Under the pieces are notes generated by a model, which was given only the letters and a program-made list of their open reading frames with translations, searched no databases and was not told the origin of the DNA. A stretch of 64,000 nucleotides of DNA, taken from positions 21,904 through 85,903 of the forward strand of contig JAFECH010000369.1 of assembly GCA_018242255.1 (NCBI GenBank), given 5' to 3'. The first letter of the stretch is position 1. Every line of letters begins with the position of its first letter. This stretch comes from Pseudomonadota bacterium (GTDB lineage Bacteria; Pseudomonadota; Alphaproteobacteria; Rhizobiales; Hyphomicrobiaceae). Both the position numbers and the translations under genes were made by a program. This document shows positions 19,161 to 27,991 of this stretch, piece after piece.

Positions 19161-19176
19161 GTATGTGAAGTCATAC
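19161..19176 (+). promoter_or_regulatory. second inverted repeat at the LuxR-type start
   Basis: GTATG-N6-CATAC ends five bases before the ATG at 19182, where a ribosome-binding site would normally be. It could be a second operator or an mRNA hairpin that limits translation. Confidence 0.35.
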
Positions 19177-19181
19177 TGGCC

Positions 19182-20270
19182 ATGACGATTAGCACCTTCG
19201 TTGCGGAGGAACTACCGGCATTGCTGGATCTCCTCTACGGTGCAGCCTTGGACGGAGATCAGTGGCCGATATTTCTCCAGCGGTTGATGAAGCCCTTCGA
19301 TGGGGCGAACGGCATTCTGCATTTTTTCGATGTCGAGACGCAGACGACGCCTCTGGCATATCCCTTCGGGCTAGAGCTTGAATACCTCATCGGCTATCAG
19401 GAGCACTTCGCGAGCTGCAATCCGTATCCCATTCAGGCGTTCGGCAAAATGCCGCTTTTCGAGGTCGCTCCGGCAACAACCGTTCTGAGCAGGGAAGAAG
19501 CGCTGCGTACCGAATTCTATAATGACTGGATGAAGCCTCAAGGGATTAGTCCGGATCATCTTGGCTGCATGGTCCATAAGGATGCCCAGCAAATGGTGAT
19601 CCTCGCAATCGCTCCAAAGGAAAAAGAGCTGGAGCGGAACAATGACGGCTACATCAAACAGTTTGAAATTCTGGCGCCTCACTTAAAACGCGCGATCGCA
19701 CTTTCGAAAGTAAGCCGCGCGGATCGGGTCACGGATGGTCTGCCCGCACAATTTTCGTGCGGCGCCATGCTGATTTCGCAAACTCGTGCCGTTAAGGCCG
19801 CAAATCCGCCCGCAGAAAGCCTGTTGCGCGAGGAATTGTTTCTTTCGGTGGATCCACTGGGAAAGCTGCGGGGAAGGGACGCAGATGTGCATTCGGCGCT
19901 TGTCGCAGCGATTGATGCCGTGTTTGTCCGCCGCGAGCCGCTTGGTGGCCCTGTTCGTTGCCGGCTTCCCTCGACGGGCGATAGAGTATCACTCGTCATT
20001 TTGAAATTGCCGATGATTGCCGCGCAATTGGCGTTGGTTCTCGTAATTGAACAGCCGACCAAAGGCGCGGTTCGCTTTCCGGGACAGTTCACCGCTGCTG
20101 AGGCGAGATTGGCTGATGCTCTCTTGAATGGTCAATCTCTCGCAGAGTTCTGCGATCATGTCGGTGTATCGATCAACACAGCACGTAAACAGCTCGCAGC
20201 TTTGTTTGCGAAGACCGGAACCAACAGACAGGCAGCCCTTGTGGCTTGGCTTCTGCAACGAATTTCATAG
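19182..20270 (+). CDS. LuxR-type transcriptional regulator with a PAS/GAF-like N-terminal part
   Basis: A 362-residue protein. The C terminus has a LuxR-like helix-turn-helix (FTAAEARLADALLNGQSLAE, then VGVSINTARKQLAALFAKTG). The N-terminal 280 residues look like a sensory domain with no obvious receiver motif or acyl-homoserine-lactone pocket signature. Uncharacterised alphaproteobacterial LuxR proteins of this length are common. Ligand and targets are unknown. No luxI-type gene is in the window. There is no Shine-Dalgarno sequence before the ATG; an inverted repeat occupies that place. Confidence 0.85.
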   Translation: MTISTFVAEELPALLDLLYGAALDGDQWPIFLQRLMKPFDGANGILHFFDVETQTTPLAYPFGLELEYLIGYQEHFASCNPYPIQAFGKMPLFEVAPATTVLSREEALRTEFYNDWMKPQGISPDHLGCMVHKDAQQMVILAIAPKEKELERNNDGYIKQFEILAPHLKRAIALSKVSRADRVTDGLPAQFSCGAMLISQTRAVKAANPPAESLLREELFLSVDPLGKLRGRDADVHSALVAAIDAVFVRREPLGGPVRCRLPSTGDRVSLVILKLPMIAAQLALVLVIEQPTKGAVRFPGQFTAAEARLADALLNGQSLAEFCDHVGVSINTARKQLAALFAKTGTNRQAALVAWLLQRIS

Positions 20271-20507
20271 GTAATTACGCAGAAAGTATAGGGTTCCGAA
20301 TTTCGATTGAGGTGAGATAATTTTATCCGACGGGAGCAGAAAAAAAAAGATAGCGCTGGCTACGGGCCCGTGTGTCTAGCCTGCGTTACGATCAAACACA
20401 TAGAGAAACGTGATTGTTGATCCATAAATGGCCATTCAACGTATTTTTTTCAGTTCTTCTCATTGCCGCATGCGCGCCAGCCTTCTTTACAGTTTGAAGG
20501 AGATATT

Positions 20508-20690
20508 ATGTCAGACGACCGCCTCGACTTTCTCGCACTCTGCCGCACCATAGAAGAAGGTGCGCACACTGATCTTTCTGAGGCCGATCGTGAGCTTTTA
20601 ATCGTTCTTCACAAGGCCCTGAGCGGCTTGAAGGTTGCGGTCGAGAGGGCGCTTTTGAATTCATCGATGGAAGAACATATAATGAATTAA
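20508..20690 (+). CDS. small 60-residue protein with a strong ribosome-binding site
   Basis: MSDDRLDFLALCRTIEEGAH is the start of a 60-residue, mainly helical, acidic protein. The ATG at 20508 is preceded by AAGGAGATATT, one of the best ribosome-binding sites in the window, which is the main reason to accept it. The longer frame to 20463 lacks such a site. I do not recognise it. It follows the LuxR-type regulator after 237 bases and could be one of its targets. Confidence 0.65.
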   Translation: MSDDRLDFLALCRTIEEGAHTDLSEADRELLIVLHKALSGLKVAVERALLNSSMEEHIMN

Positions 20691-21251
20691 CTCGATGCCT
20701 ACGGAAGGCACGGGTTTTGGAATGAGGCGTCGATGAAAGTTGACTCGCCCAGAATCGCACTGCGATCCCTCTAAAGCTGGGCGCGTGGCGTGCCCTGTTC
20801 AGCTCGCGCGACTGCCTTGATGTAGGGCACCCCAGCAACTTACAGTCCGTCCTGTCATTGCTGTACTCAGCACGGCAGCGCTGTCGGCGGCGCGATCACC
20901 GAAATCCCAAAGGTGTTTTTTTACGCCTTCGAATACGAGGGCATGGACGGCAAGGTGTATGCAGTCTCGGACGGTCGGCGTGGGCCGCCACATTTTTGTT
21001 GAAGCTGGTTCGCCGTGTAGAAGGTTATAAACGGCCAAGAAAATGCCATATATATTAATAACTTACGCAGCGATTCTGCTCAATAAATTGTCGGCTGGGA
21101 TGAACTCTTGCGGCGCACCAGCCAACGACCATTGCGGTTGCCGTACAAAGTCTGACCGTCATCATGCATGGGCCGCGAAGACACATCGCACTCAGGCATA
21201 TTATGCCTATCTTCCGCATGGGAATCAGAATCGGAAGAAAAGGGTTGAGCG
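20691..21251. other. intergenic region with a possible gene remnant and an operator palindrome
   Basis: No intact gene. A plus-strand frame without a start codon, at about 20832-21003, has protein-like composition near its end (AITEIPKVFFYAFEYEGMDG then KVYAVSDGRRG) and may be a decayed gene. A perfect palindrome lies at 21192-21206, upstream of the YeeE/YedE genes. Confidence 0.4.
21192..21206 (+). promoter_or_regulatory. operator-like palindrome upstream of yeeE/yedE genes
   Basis: AGGCATATTATGCCT: two 7-base arms, perfect, around one central T. It ends 45 bases before the TTG start of the first transporter gene. AT-centred palindromes of this size are typical of ArsR-type repressors. Repressors of that family (BigR, SqrR) control YeeE/YedE genes in other alphaproteobacteria. 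No regulator gene lies beside it. Confidence 0.5.
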
Positions 21252-21695
21252 TTGCCAATCGAGACGGAGTTCACGCCGATCGCATCGGCTTTAGGCGGAG
21301 CATTGATCGGCTGCTCGGCTGTTATTCTTATGCTTATGGGTGGCCGCATCGCCGGTATCAGCGGAATGCTGAGCCGCATGCTCTTACCAGGGCGCGATAG
21401 CAAGCCGGTTCAAGCACTGGCTTTCGTCGTTGGGTTGATTGTGGCCCCCTTTGTTTGGACAGCGGTATCAGGGAGCGCCATTTCCCAAACGGTCACCGAT
21501 AATCTGCCACTCGCGGCTATCGCAGGTTTGCTCGTTGGTTTCGGCGCGGTGTACGGTGGCGGCTGTACGAGTGGCCATGGCGTTTGCGGGCTGTCGAGGG
21601 TTTCGCCTCGTTCGATCGTAGCGACCACCGTTTTCATGGCGGTGGCGTTCGCCGTCGTTTTCATCGTGCGCCATGTGATCGGAGCCGGCCAATGA
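21252..21695 (+). CDS. YeeE/YedE family transporter, first half
   Basis: A 147-residue membrane protein with about four membrane helices and the signature YGGGCTSGHGVCGLSRVSPR. The start is TTG at 21252 with AAGGG upstream; no in-frame ATG is better. YeeE/YedE proteins import sulfur compounds; the E. coli member TsuA carries thiosulfate through conserved cysteines, and the Cys of the signature here matches that role. It forms a pair with the next gene (PmpA/PmpB arrangement) and overlaps it by four bases. Confidence 0.85.
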   Translation: MPIETEFTPIASALGGALIGCSAVILMLMGGRIAGISGMLSRMLLPGRDSKPVQALAFVVGLIVAPFVWTAVSGSAISQTVTDNLPLAAIAGLLVGFGAVYGGGCTSGHGVCGLSRVSPRSIVATTVFMAVAFAVVFIVRHVIGAGQ

Positions 21696-22102
21696 TCGTT
21701 TTAGTCAATTTGCTCGCCGGTCTCGTTTTTGGCTTCGGCCTACTTCTCTCTGGCATGGCCAACCCTGCAAAGGTTCTGAACTTCCTCGACATCGCCGGCC
21801 ATTGGGATCCGAGCTTGGCGTTTGTCATGGGCGGTGCCGTGATTATCACCGCCATAGGCTACCGCCTGATCTTCCGCCGCCCCAAGCCTCTGCTCGATGA
21901 GAGCTTCCATCTTCCGACGGCGCGGCAGATCGACGGCAAGCTTGTTCTTGGTGCAGCTTTGTTTGGGATTGGCTGGGGATTGGTTGGTCTTTGTCCTGGG
22001 CCCGCACTTGTCTCGATTGCGCTCGCATCTCCGGCTATCTTCATTTTTGTTCCGGCGATGTTGATTGGTGTCGCGCTCGCTTCATGGCTCAAACGCGCAT
22101 GA
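21692..22102 (+). CDS. YeeE/YedE family transporter, second half
   Basis: A 136-residue membrane protein starting at the ATG at 21692, which overlaps the stop of the first half. It has three to four membrane helices and the second signature GIGWGLVGLCPGPALVSIA with a conserved Cys. Together the two proteins equal one full-length YedE transporter, so they probably form a heteromer that imports thiosulfate or a related sulfur compound. No sulfur-oxidation genes lie nearby in the window. Confidence 0.87.
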   Translation: MIVLVNLLAGLVFGFGLLLSGMANPAKVLNFLDIAGHWDPSLAFVMGGAVIITAIGYRLIFRRPKPLLDESFHLPTARQIDGKLVLGAALFGIGWGLVGLCPGPALVSIALASPAIFIFVPAMLIGVALASWLKRA

Positions 22103-22108
22103 TCTCGT

Positions 22109-22174
22109 TCTAAGCCCGCTCCCCGATCAGGCGGAGACGACAAAGCAACGCCAAACATTGAAATGGGGCTTAGA
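22109..22174. repeat. 9-base inverted repeat in a convergent gap
   Basis: TCTAAGCCC at 22109-22117 and its exact complement GGGCTTAGA at 22166-22174, with 48 bases between. It lies between the convergent ends of the YedE half and the RND adaptor gene. No T run follows on either strand. It could be a structured bidirectional terminator. Confidence 0.4.
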
Positions 22175-22206
22175 GCCTTGTAACGCAGCGTCGAACTTGG
22201 CTGACC

Positions 22207-23394
22207 CTAGTTGACGGTCGTGCTGCCGGTCGGAAGCGCAGCTTTGTTAGCTTGCGGTGGTGGTGCCGTGAGTGGCTGCACAGGCGATCCCGGACCGATC
22301 TTCTGAAGATTACCCGTAATCACGAGATCCTTTTCGTCCAAGCCGACAACGCTTACGAGATCACCCTCGGTCGGTCCCAGCTTCACCAGCTTTTGCTCGG
22401 CGACGTTCTTCGGTCCGACAACATAAACGTATTTGCCGAGCTGGCTCGAACCGATCGCCGTTTGTGGAACGAGCAGAGCGTTCGGGTTTTCGCCAGCATG
22501 CACGCGAATGCGGACGTATTGCCCTGGCAGCAGCCCGTAGTCGGCATTTGCAATCGTGGCCCTGGCAGTCAACGTGCCCGTCAGATGGTCGACCGCATTG
22601 TCAACGAATGTGATCTTGCCTTTATGCGGCGGTTTATTCTCACCCGGTACGAACACATCAGCCGCAATAGCTCCGCTCTTGCGTACTTTCTCGATCGTGT
22701 CGAGGTCCGTTTCCGACGGGTTGAAGGTGACATAAATCGGATCGAGTTGAACGAGCGTATTGAGCGGGGCTCCAGCAACGCTGATCAACGTGCCGATAGG
22801 CGCTTGGTTTTTGCCAAGCCTTCCTGAGAACGGCGCACGGATTTGCGTGTACTCCAGATTGAGTTCAGCGGTGCGGATAGCTGCATCGTCGATATTGATC
22901 GCAGCCTCGCTCTGGCGCAGCGAACTCGACCGCTGGTCGAACGTGTCTTTGGCAAGCCAGCCGCTTTTCGTCAGCTCTGTGCCGCGCTGCAGATTCGATT
23001 GAGCGTAATCGCGTGCTGCAATATCCCGCTCCTTCTCGGCCTTCGCTCGGTCGAGCGCGGCCTGATAGTCGCGCGGGTCGATTGTGTAAAGCAGCGTGCC
23101 TTCCTTGACGTCCGAACCGTCAGGCACGTGTTGCGCTTGAAGATAACCGGATACCCGGGCCTGCAGCGTGATGTTATTGATCGACTCTGTCCGGGCCGGA
23201 TAATCGAGATAGATACTGACCGGGCGCTTCACGACCGGCCCAACTGGAACCGGCATGACAAACGCGGCCTGCTGCGGCGGTGCATCCTTGCTTTCAACCT
23301 CGGCGAGGAGCTTTGGCATCTCCGCGCGATAGGCATAGGCCGCGACGCCGCCGATGGCGATCAATCCAAGAAAAGCTACTTTCCAAAGGCGCAT
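22207..23394 (-). CDS. RND efflux periplasmic adaptor (membrane fusion protein)
   Basis: A 395-residue protein with an N-terminal membrane/signal segment (VAFLGLIAIGGVAAYAY), a first lipoyl half (ITLQARVSGYLQAQHVPDGS), a long helical hairpin (about 130-200), the second lipoyl half (IRAPFSGRLGKNQAP), then a beta barrel and membrane-proximal domain. The C terminus has a Pro/Ala-rich tail. It would connect the inner-membrane pump encoded just upstream to an outer-membrane channel of TolC type, which is not in the window. It follows the permease gene after 13 bases, the reverse of the usual adaptor-first order. Confidence 0.94.
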   Translation of the reverse strand: MRLWKVAFLGLIAIGGVAAYAYRAEMPKLLAEVESKDAPPQQAAFVMPVPVGPVVKRPVSIYLDYPARTESINNITLQARVSGYLQAQHVPDGSDVKEGTLLYTIDPRDYQAALDRAKAEKERDIAARDYAQSNLQRGTELTKSGWLAKDTFDQRSSSLRQSEAAINIDDAAIRTAELNLEYTQIRAPFSGRLGKNQAPIGTLISVAGAPLNTLVQLDPIYVTFNPSETDLDTIEKVRKSGAIAADVFVPGENKPPHKGKITFVDNAVDHLTGTLTARATIANADYGLLPGQYVRIRVHAGENPNALLVPQTAIGSSQLGKYVYVVGPKNVAEQKLVKLGPTEGDLVSVVGLDEKDLVITGNLQKIGPGSPVQPLTAPPPQANKAALPTGSTTVN

Positions 23395-23407
23395 CGCGAA
23401 TCCTTAT

Positions 23408-26400
23408 CTATTCGGCAGCGACAGGGGCTGAAGGACCATGTGGGATATGCGTCTCGCCCGGCGCATCTGCGTCGCGGCCCTCACGCCATTTTTCTATGGT
23501 GGCATAGAAGACCGGCACGAAGAGTAATGTGAGCAGTGTCGCCGCCAGCATGCCGCCGAACACGGTTGTCCCGATGGATTGTCGGCTTGCCGCACCCGCG
23601 CCGGAGGCAATCATCAGTGGGACGACACCGAGTATGAAGGCAAAGGCGGTCATCAGGATGGGACGAAGGCGCAGACGTCCCGCTTCCATCGCAGCCTCGA
23701 CGATCGACAGGCCTTCGAGACGCCGTCGCTTGGCGAACTCGACGATCAGAATGGCGTTTTTCGCCGATAGCCCGATCAGCATCACGAAACCGATCTGCGA
23801 ATATACGTCGATCTGCATGTGCCGCACCCAGATCGCAAGCAACGCGCCGAACAGGGCGAGTGGCACGGCCAGCAACACCATGAACGGCATCGACCAGCTC
23901 TCATACTGCGCGGCGAGGATCAGGAAGACGAATACGCTGGCAAGCGCAAACACCATGATCGCGATGGATCCGGCTTTGAGTTCCTGAAACGTAATGCCAG
24001 TCCATTCGTAGCCGAAGTCTCGTGGCAGCGCTGTCGCCGCCGCACGTTCCATCGCCGCGATCGCTTGGCCCGTACTGTAACCTGGTGCCGGTCCACCGTT
24101 GATGAGCGCGGCAGCATAGTTGTTGTAATGTGGAACTGTTTCAGGCCCAACAATGGGTTTTAGAGTGCCTAGCGTGCTGAGAGGAACCATGCCGCCGGTA
24201 TCGTTCCGCACGTACAGCTTTGACAAATCGGACGCGTTCGCCCGCGAAGACTTATCTGCTTGCAACGTAACTCGGAAGGTTCGACCGAACAGATTGAAGT
24301 CGTTTACGTAGAGAGAGCCAAGATAGATCTGCAACGTGTTGAAAACGTCCGGCAGGTTGAGGCCCAAAAGCTTCGCTTTCGAGCGGTCGAGGTCGTACTT
24401 GAATTGCGGCGTTGACGTCGAGAAGGATGAGAACAACTGCTGCGCATCGAGCTCCGGCTGCTTGCGCGCTTCTGCAATCAAAGCCTGTGTCGCATCGTTG
24501 AGCGCCTGACTGCCGCGCCCGGTCAAATCCTCAACCTGGAATTCAAAGCCGCCGGTCGTACCGAGACCCGGGATCGACGGTGGATCGAAGCTGAGTGCAA
24601 TTGCCTCGGGGATCATAAGCAACTTAGGGCGCACCGCAGCCACAAGGTTTGATGCGCTTTGTGACGGTGGCCGCTCGTCCCAAGGCTTCAGGATGGCGAA
24701 CTCGACCGCTGAATTTGACTGCGCCGCATTGGTCAAAAAGTTCAGTCCGCTGATCGAGCCGACGATATCGACGCCAGGTGTCGCCTCCAGAATGTCGCGA
24801 ACTTTCTTCGCGACTTCGTCGGTTCGTTCAAGGGAAGCCCCGTCGGGCAACTGGACGACGACGAAGAAATAACCTTGGTCTTCGACAGGAAGAAACGTCG
24901 AAGGAACACGCTGGGCGATGAAATACGTGGCGGCCAGGATGCCGGCAAACAGCATCAGCATCACCCACCGGATCCGAATGAGGAAGTGCACGAGTCGGGC
25001 GTAGCCGTGCGACATGTGGTCGAAACCAGCGTTGAACCACCGGAACAGAATGAAAGTGGACGCAGGCTTGTGTCGCAGAAACGCGGCGGCAAGCGCCGGG
25101 CTAAGCGTCAGCGAGTTGAATGCTGATAGTCCGACGGAAATCGCAACCGTCAATGCAAACTGATTGTAAAGCCGGCCGGAAACACCTGGAATGAACGCGA
25201 CTGGGATGAATACGGCCATCAACACGCCGGTCGTCGCGATGATGGGGCCGGTCACTTCCGACATTGCCTTCAAGGCGGCATCCATGGGTTTCAGGCCGTT
25301 TTCAAGCTGCCGCTCGACGTTCTCAACCACGACGATGGCGTCGTCGACCACAAGTCCAATGGCAAGCACCATGCCGAGCAAACTCAGCATGTTCAGCGAA
25401 AAGCCGAGCGCCTCCATGATGACGAGCGTCGCTATCAGAGATACCGGAATCGCGATTGTTGGAATGATTGTCGTACGCCAGCTTTGTAGGAAAATGTAGA
25501 CGACGAGCACGACCAGGAACAACGCTTCGAGCAGCGTGAACACCACGTCGTGCATGGCGGCCGAAACGAAGCGCGTCGTGTCGTAGTGCATCGCGTACGA
25601 GATGCCTTTAGGAAACCGCTTTGACAGTTCCTTCATTTTGGCCAGCACGCGTTCCTGCAATTCAAGCGCGTTGGACCCTGGCATCTGAAACACCGCCAGC
25701 ACGACGGATGGGTCTTTGCCGAAGAACGCAGTTGAGGAATATTGCAGCGCGCCTAGCTCGATCCGCGCCACATCTCGAAGCCGAACGATTGCGCCGGTCG
25801 ATGGATTGGCGCGAAGCACGATGTTGCCGAACTCTTCCGGACTACTGAGGCGCCCGGTGGCGTTGATCTGCATCTCGAATGGCGTACCGGGCGGCGCGGG
25901 CGATTGTCCAATCTTGCCAGCCGCGACCTGAATGTTCTGCTCCGCGACGGCATTTTGTACGTCGACTGCTGTAATGCCGAGCTGCGAGAGCTTGTCGGGG
26001 TCGAGCCAGAGCCGCATCGAATAGCGCCGCTCGCCGAAGATCTGCACGTCGCCGACGCCCGCCAATCGCTTCAATGGGTCGACGATCTGGAGATAGGCAT
26101 AATTGCTGAGCGTGACGGGATCGACCGAATGGTCGGGCGACGTCAGGTTGACGATCAGCACGAAGTTCGGATTTTGCTTGCGTATCGTGATGCCGGCCTG
26201 ATTGACGATCGGCGGCAGCTGCGACGACGCTTCCGAAACTCGGTTCTGGACGTCGACCGCAGCGATGCTGAGCGGATAGCCTACGTCAAAAGTGATCGTG
26301 ATCGTCGAGGAGCCGTCGTTCGAACTCGACGACGACATGTAAGTCATGCCTTCGACGCCGTTGATCTGCTGTTCGAGCGGAGTGGTGACAGTATCGGCGA

Positions 26401-26569
26401 CGACCTGTGCGCTGGCGCCAGGATAGATTGCGCTAACGACCACCTGGGGCGGCGTCACGTCCGGAAGCTGCGAGACAGGCAGAAGGAAATAGCAAATGGC
26501 GCCCGCCAGAACCATGATGACGGCGATCGCTGAAGCGAAGATCGGTCGATGTATAAAGAAGTTGACCAT
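23408..26569 (-). CDS. RND multidrug efflux permease (HAE1 family)
   Basis: A 1053-residue AcrB-type pump. The ATG at 26569 (MVNFFIHRPIFASAIAVI) is the usual start; the frame continues upstream to 26602. It has twelve expected membrane segments, two large periplasmic loops, the paired acidic residues in membrane helix 4 (AIGLVVDDAIVVVENVER) and a C-terminal FFVPVF-like end (LLFVPVFYATIEKW). It uses the proton gradient to export drugs or toxic compounds; substrates cannot be read from the sequence. No TetR-type regulator is adjacent. Confidence 0.95.
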   Translation of the reverse strand: MVNFFIHRPIFASAIAVIMVLAGAICYFLLPVSQLPDVTPPQVVVSAIYPGASAQVVADTVTTPLEQQINGVEGMTYMSSSSSNDGSSTITITFDVGYPLSIAAVDVQNRVSEASSQLPPIVNQAGITIRKQNPNFVLIVNLTSPDHSVDPVTLSNYAYLQIVDPLKRLAGVGDVQIFGERRYSMRLWLDPDKLSQLGITAVDVQNAVAEQNIQVAAGKIGQSPAPPGTPFEMQINATGRLSSPEEFGNIVLRANPSTGAIVRLRDVARIELGALQYSSTAFFGKDPSVVLAVFQMPGSNALELQERVLAKMKELSKRFPKGISYAMHYDTTRFVSAAMHDVVFTLLEALFLVVLVVYIFLQSWRTTIIPTIAIPVSLIATLVIMEALGFSLNMLSLLGMVLAIGLVVDDAIVVVENVERQLENGLKPMDAALKAMSEVTGPIIATTGVLMAVFIPVAFIPGVSGRLYNQFALTVAISVGLSAFNSLTLSPALAAAFLRHKPASTFILFRWFNAGFDHMSHGYARLVHFLIRIRWVMLMLFAGILAATYFIAQRVPSTFLPVEDQGYFFVVVQLPDGASLERTDEVAKKVRDILEATPGVDIVGSISGLNFLTNAAQSNSAVEFAILKPWDERPPSQSASNLVAAVRPKLLMIPEAIALSFDPPSIPGLGTTGGFEFQVEDLTGRGSQALNDATQALIAEARKQPELDAQQLFSSFSTSTPQFKYDLDRSKAKLLGLNLPDVFNTLQIYLGSLYVNDFNLFGRTFRVTLQADKSSRANASDLSKLYVRNDTGGMVPLSTLGTLKPIVGPETVPHYNNYAAALINGGPAPGYSTGQAIAAMERAAATALPRDFGYEWTGITFQELKAGSIAIMVFALASVFVFLILAAQYESWSMPFMVLLAVPLALFGALLAIWVRHMQIDVYSQIGFVMLIGLSAKNAILIVEFAKRRRLEGLSIVEAAMEAGRLRLRPILMTAFAFILGVVPLMIASGAGAASRQSIGTTVFGGMLAATLLTLLFVPVFYATIEKWREGRDADAPGETHIPHGPSAPVAAE

Positions 26570-26921
26570 GCGTCGTCCGTGCTGAAGCGCGGGAGCAATC
26601 AATCGCTATTGGTCCGGCCCCTCTCCCCCAAAAGCCCGATGCGCCTTTAAAACCTGAAGTGACCGCTATCTCAAGCGCGGATTCAGCCGATCTTCGGGCA
26701 ACTTTCCCAAGCAAACTATGAGTTTACCGACATTACGGAGGATGGCTCCGGATTTCTCAACAATCTCCGTGGCTTCGAATCGACGCGGAGAAATGAGCCT
26801 TGTCGCCACCGCGACCCTGCGTGGCGAAATGTCATGGGACTACGGTCGATCCTGCAGCCCGTCCTAAACATTCTCGGGTTCGGCCCCGCCGTCGAAATTT
26901 GTCAATACTGCCGACGAGGCT
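26570..26921. other. intergenic region between the RND operon and the NYN gene
   Basis: Nothing gene-like. It should contain the promoter for the RND operon on the minus strand and the end of the NYN gene transcript. No clear hairpin-plus-T terminator was seen. Confidence 0.5.
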
Positions 26922-27473
26922 TCAACGATGGTCGGACACTTCGTTGTTAGCTCGCGCAATCTCTTTTTCGAGATCAGCGAGATCCAGGAACTGGTCCGCC
27001 TGACGGCGCAACTCATCCGCGATCATCGGCGGCTGCGTCTGCAATGTGGAAACGATGCTAACTCTTTTTCCCATCTGCTGGAGAGCCGCAACCAGACTGC
27101 GAAAATCTCCGTCGCCGGAAAATATCACGATGTGATCGAGATTTTCCGCGAGACGCAAGGCGTCGACGGCCAACTCGATATCCATATTGCCCTTGATTTT
27201 GCGGCGGCCCGAACCGTCCACGAATTCTTTCGAAGGCTTGGTGACCATCGAAAACCCATTGTAATCCAACCAATCGACCAGCGGACGGATAGAGGAATAT
27301 TCCTGATCGTCGGCCAGCGCCGTGTAATACAGCGCTCTCACCAAAAGAACCTTGCAGCGGAAAAAGCGGAGCAATTTTTTATAATCAATATCGAAGCCCA
27401 GCGATTTTGCCGTCGCATAAAGATTGGCGCCATCAATAAATAAAGCTACCCGCTCGGTCGGATAGAAATTCAT
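26922..27473 (-). CDS. NYN-domain (LabA/PIN-like) putative nuclease
   Basis: A 183-residue protein consisting of one NYN domain. The ATG at 27473 (MNFYPTERVALFIDGANLY) is preferred over the longer frame to 27500. Conserved acidic residues expected for metal-dependent RNA cleavage are present: D14 in FIDGANLY, the Asp of KGNMDIELAVDAL, and SGDGDFRSLV. Family members cleave RNA or take part in RNA processing; LabA-type proteins have other regulatory roles in cyanobacteria. It is alone, so the target is unknown. Confidence 0.88.
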   Translation of the reverse strand: MNFYPTERVALFIDGANLYATAKSLGFDIDYKKLLRFFRCKVLLVRALYYTALADDQEYSSIRPLVDWLDYNGFSMVTKPSKEFVDGSGRRKIKGNMDIELAVDALRLAENLDHIVIFSGDGDFRSLVAALQQMGKRVSIVSTLQTQPPMIADELRRQADQFLDLADLEKEIARANNEVSDHR

Positions 27474-27991
27474 TCGCGCCTTCCAGATAAAAATGAGCAA
27501 GATCAGGCGTGAGATATTTGATTAGCAGATCAGAATGTCAATCCGTCTGATTAGTCTGCTGGCGATGTATATCAAAATTTGCATCACCTGTGTCTGATAC
27601 CCCCGCCGAGGCACTTGCGAATAATCAGTATGCGTCGTTATTGGTCGACTGCCGGATATCGAGATTTTGACGAAAATAAGAATGAGGCGCACGCAGCCGG
27701 GAAAAAACACATATTGACCCGGACGCTCGGTCGGTCCTTTCAACTCGCAAGGCGCTATGTGCGCTGTTCTCAGGAACTCCCTTTTAAACGCAGGCGTTCG
27801 AGCTTTATGTGCCTGCACGGGGGCGCTCTCATGCTCAAACACCTGGATGACTGAGCCAAACCGGCGTGCTAACGACCCGGCTGTAACCCCGCAATTCGGC
27901 ATCCGTCGATTGTGCCTCGCATTTGGCGCCTCGTCCCGCGTTTGGCGTCTTTGGGCAGGCTCCAGCGGGAAATCATTTCAGGAATCATGCA
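27474..27991. other. long intergenic region between divergent NYN and MFS genes
   Basis: No credible gene. An imperfect hairpin (AGCAGA-TCAGA at 27524-27534 with TCTGA and TCTGCT at 27546-27560, four bases bulged) lies about 50 bases before the NYN start. Promoters for both divergent genes must lie here, but none stands out. Confidence 0.45.
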
